The translations under genes and the position numbers were made by a program. The notes beneath the pieces are model-generated. The model made no database searches. It saw nothing but the letters and a program-made list of their open reading frames with translations, and was not told where the DNA came from. Shown one piece after another: positions 21,800 to 23,169 of a DNA stretch of 23,169 bases (positions are counted from its first letter, which is position 1; every line of letters begins with the position of its first letter). The stretch comes from an uncultured Bacillus sp. (GTDB lineage: Bacteria; Bacillota; Bacilli; Bacillales; DSM-1321), in the NCBI GenBank assembly GCA_934215995.1, contig CAKQBC010000005.1, positions 1 through 23,169 of the forward strand. The letters are read 5' to 3'.

Positions 21800-23169
21800 A
21801 TGACCAAAGCAGTTATACTTGCCGAAAAACCGTCTGTAGCCAGGAACATCGCAGACGCATTGCAGATCAAGGGGAAGAAAGACGGCTATTATGAAGGGGA
21901 ACAATATATCGTCACATGGGCGTTCGGCCACCTGCTTCAACTGTACGATGCCAAAGACTATGATGAATCGATGGGCAGATGGAAGATGGAAAACTTTCCA
22001 TTCATTCCATCCAAATTCCAATATAAGGTCAAGAGCAGCCCGAAAAACCGTGACAAGCCGGACAGCGGTGCGAAAAAGCAGCTGGCGGTCATCCGTTCAC
22101 TCCTTTTGCGCAAGGATGTCGATATGGTCATATCTGCTTGTGACTATGACCGTGAAGGGCAGGTGATCGGCGACAGCATCATTTATAATATCAACCCTCC
22201 GATTGACGTTTACCGCTTGCTTCTGAATGAATGGACAGCGGATGAGGTGAGGGCAGGAATACAGAAAATCAGGCCCAATACCGAATTGCGCCCCCTTCAG
22301 GATGCAGGAGTCAGCAGGCAATGGGCAGACTGGATGATCGGAATCAACCTGACATCGGTTGCCACCCTGAAATACCAGAAAGGCCGCGGAAAAGTGCTGA
22401 ATATCGGCAGGGTCATTATGCCGACATTAAAAATCATTTATGACCGCGATCAGGAAATCGCCAATTTCAAGCCCGAACAGTATTTCAAGCTGCAGGCATC
22501 CTTCAAAACAAAAAACGGTGAAACGTTCGAGGCGACCTATCATGAAGGAAAAGAGGAAAAATTCAAGGAAAAGGCGGATTTGGAGCAAATCGCGCGCTTG
22601 CTTGAGCAGGCGAATGGAATCGTCACCGATAAACAGGTGGAGCAAAAGAAAGAATTCCCTCCATTCCTTTTCAACCTTTCCAACCTTCAAGGGTATATCA
22701 CGAGCAAATACAAAGGCTGGACTTCAGATAAAGTCCTGAAGGTCGCACAGTCCCTATATGAAAAGAAATACATCACCTATCCGCGTACTGGAAGCACGGC
22801 GCTTGAAGAAAGCCTGAAAGACAGGGCTGCAAAGGTGTTGGGAGCCGTCAAAAAAGGATTGCCCTACGAGGATGAAATCAAATTCACGGCTTCAAAGCGT
22901 ATATTCAACAACGCCAAAGTGGAAAGCCATAGTGCGATCATACCGACCTATGTGATGCCAAGGACGCTCGGAAGCGATGAGCAGATCGTCTATTCGGCAA
23001 TCAGGAACCGGTTCGTCATGCAATTCATGCCTGTTGCAGAACATGAAGAAACACGGATAGAAGTGAAAGCCGACCAGATTGACATTAAAGGCCTCTTCAA
23101 AGCGAAGGGACGCGTGCAGATCATCGAAGGCTGGAGAAAAGTCGAGCGGATTGAATCGAAGGATAAGAC
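21800..23169 (+). CDS. topB: DNA topoisomerase III (TopB), 3' end beyond window
   Basis: This type IA topoisomerase passes single DNA strands to decatenate and relax DNA. The frame is open from the ATG at 21800 to the end of the window (456 codons seen; full proteins are about 720 residues in Bacillus). The TOPRIM metal site is intact: E9 (LAEKPS) and D115-x-D117-x-E119 (CDYDREG). The catalytic tyrosine is Y327 in YITYPRTGS. Other family stretches include VSRQWADWMIGINLT and GRVIMPTLKIIYDRDQE. AAAGGAG (21781-21787) lies 12 bases before the ATG, slightly long. No clear promoter is visible in the 80-base gap, so transcription may continue from the acetyltransferase gene. Confidence 0.95.
   Translation, partial: MTKAVILAEKPSVARNIADALQIKGKKDGYYEGEQYIVTWAFGHLLQLYDAKDYDESMGRWKMENFPFIPSKFQYKVKSSPKNRDKPDSGAKKQLAVIRSLLLRKDVDMVISACDYDREGQVIGDSIIYNINPPIDVYRLLLNEWTADEVRAGIQKIRPNTELRPLQDAGVSRQWADWMIGINLTSVATLKYQKGRGKVLNIGRVIMPTLKIIYDRDQEIANFKPEQYFKLQASFKTKNGETFEATYHEGKEEKFKEKADLEQIARLLEQANGIVTDKQVEQKKEFPPFLFNLSNLQGYITSKYKGWTSDKVLKVAQSLYEKKYITYPRTGSTALEESLKDRAAKVLGAVKKGLPYEDEIKFTASKRIFNNAKVESHSAIIPTYVMPRTLGSDEQIVYSAIRNRFVMQFMPVAEHEETRIEVKADQIDIKGLFKAKGRVQIIEGWRKVERIESKDK

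Overview
The window looks like ordinary chromosome of a Bacillus-like Firmicute (Bacillaceae, not B. subtilis itself). Shine-Dalgarno sites are strong and AG-rich, GTG and TTG starts occur, and operons are compact and separated by clear intrinsic terminators. Gene order also fits: dynA - sulfurtransferase - ypcP - ypbS-like - ypdQ - ypdP - ypeP - ypeQ resembles the B. subtilis yp* region as I recall it. There is no rRNA, tRNA, CRISPR array, insertion sequence or prophage module.

Layout. 1-2424: the 3' part of an M32 carboxypeptidase (YpwA) and an EamA permease. 2428-4729 (minus strand): a three-gene ba3-type terminal oxidase operon (subunits IIa, II, I). 4730-5331: a 602-base intergenic region with two abutting palindromes and a short repeat. 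5332-7167: a zinc-ribbon microprotein followed by a DUF2157/GDYXXLXY membrane gene pair. 7270-7520: a self-contained Fur-box promoter, 33-codon membrane microprotein and terminator. 7596-12228: the tandem dynamin DynA followed closely by a mercaptopyruvate-type sulfurtransferase. 12310-14294: the 5'-3' exonuclease YpcP, a small YpbS-like protein and a UPF0316 membrane protein. 14281-16558 (minus strand): an RNase H-like gene overlapping a DMT permease gene, then the queuosine-precursor transporter YhhQ/YpdP with its own promoter, preQ1-I riboswitch and terminator. 16675-20320: the Rieske flavoprotein YhfW, the RNase H-like/zinc-finger pair YpeP-YpeQ, and an HD-GYP phosphodiesterase. 20308-23169: a DUF2573-like gene (minus strand), an AAC(3)-type acetyltransferase and the 5' part of topoisomerase III.

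The genes are mostly independent housekeeping units: respiration, nucleic-acid processing, membrane maintenance, modified-nucleoside salvage and iron response. The most interesting elements are regulatory or very small: the Fur-controlled 33-residue membrane protein at 7354, the preQ1-I riboswitch at 16435-16473 whose tail contains the ribosome binding site, a possible ~50-nt RNA between two terminators near 12179-12228, and paired palindromes ahead of the oxidase operon. I see no clear new defence or mobile system. All positions and motifs were read by eye; family names come from recall, not a database search.
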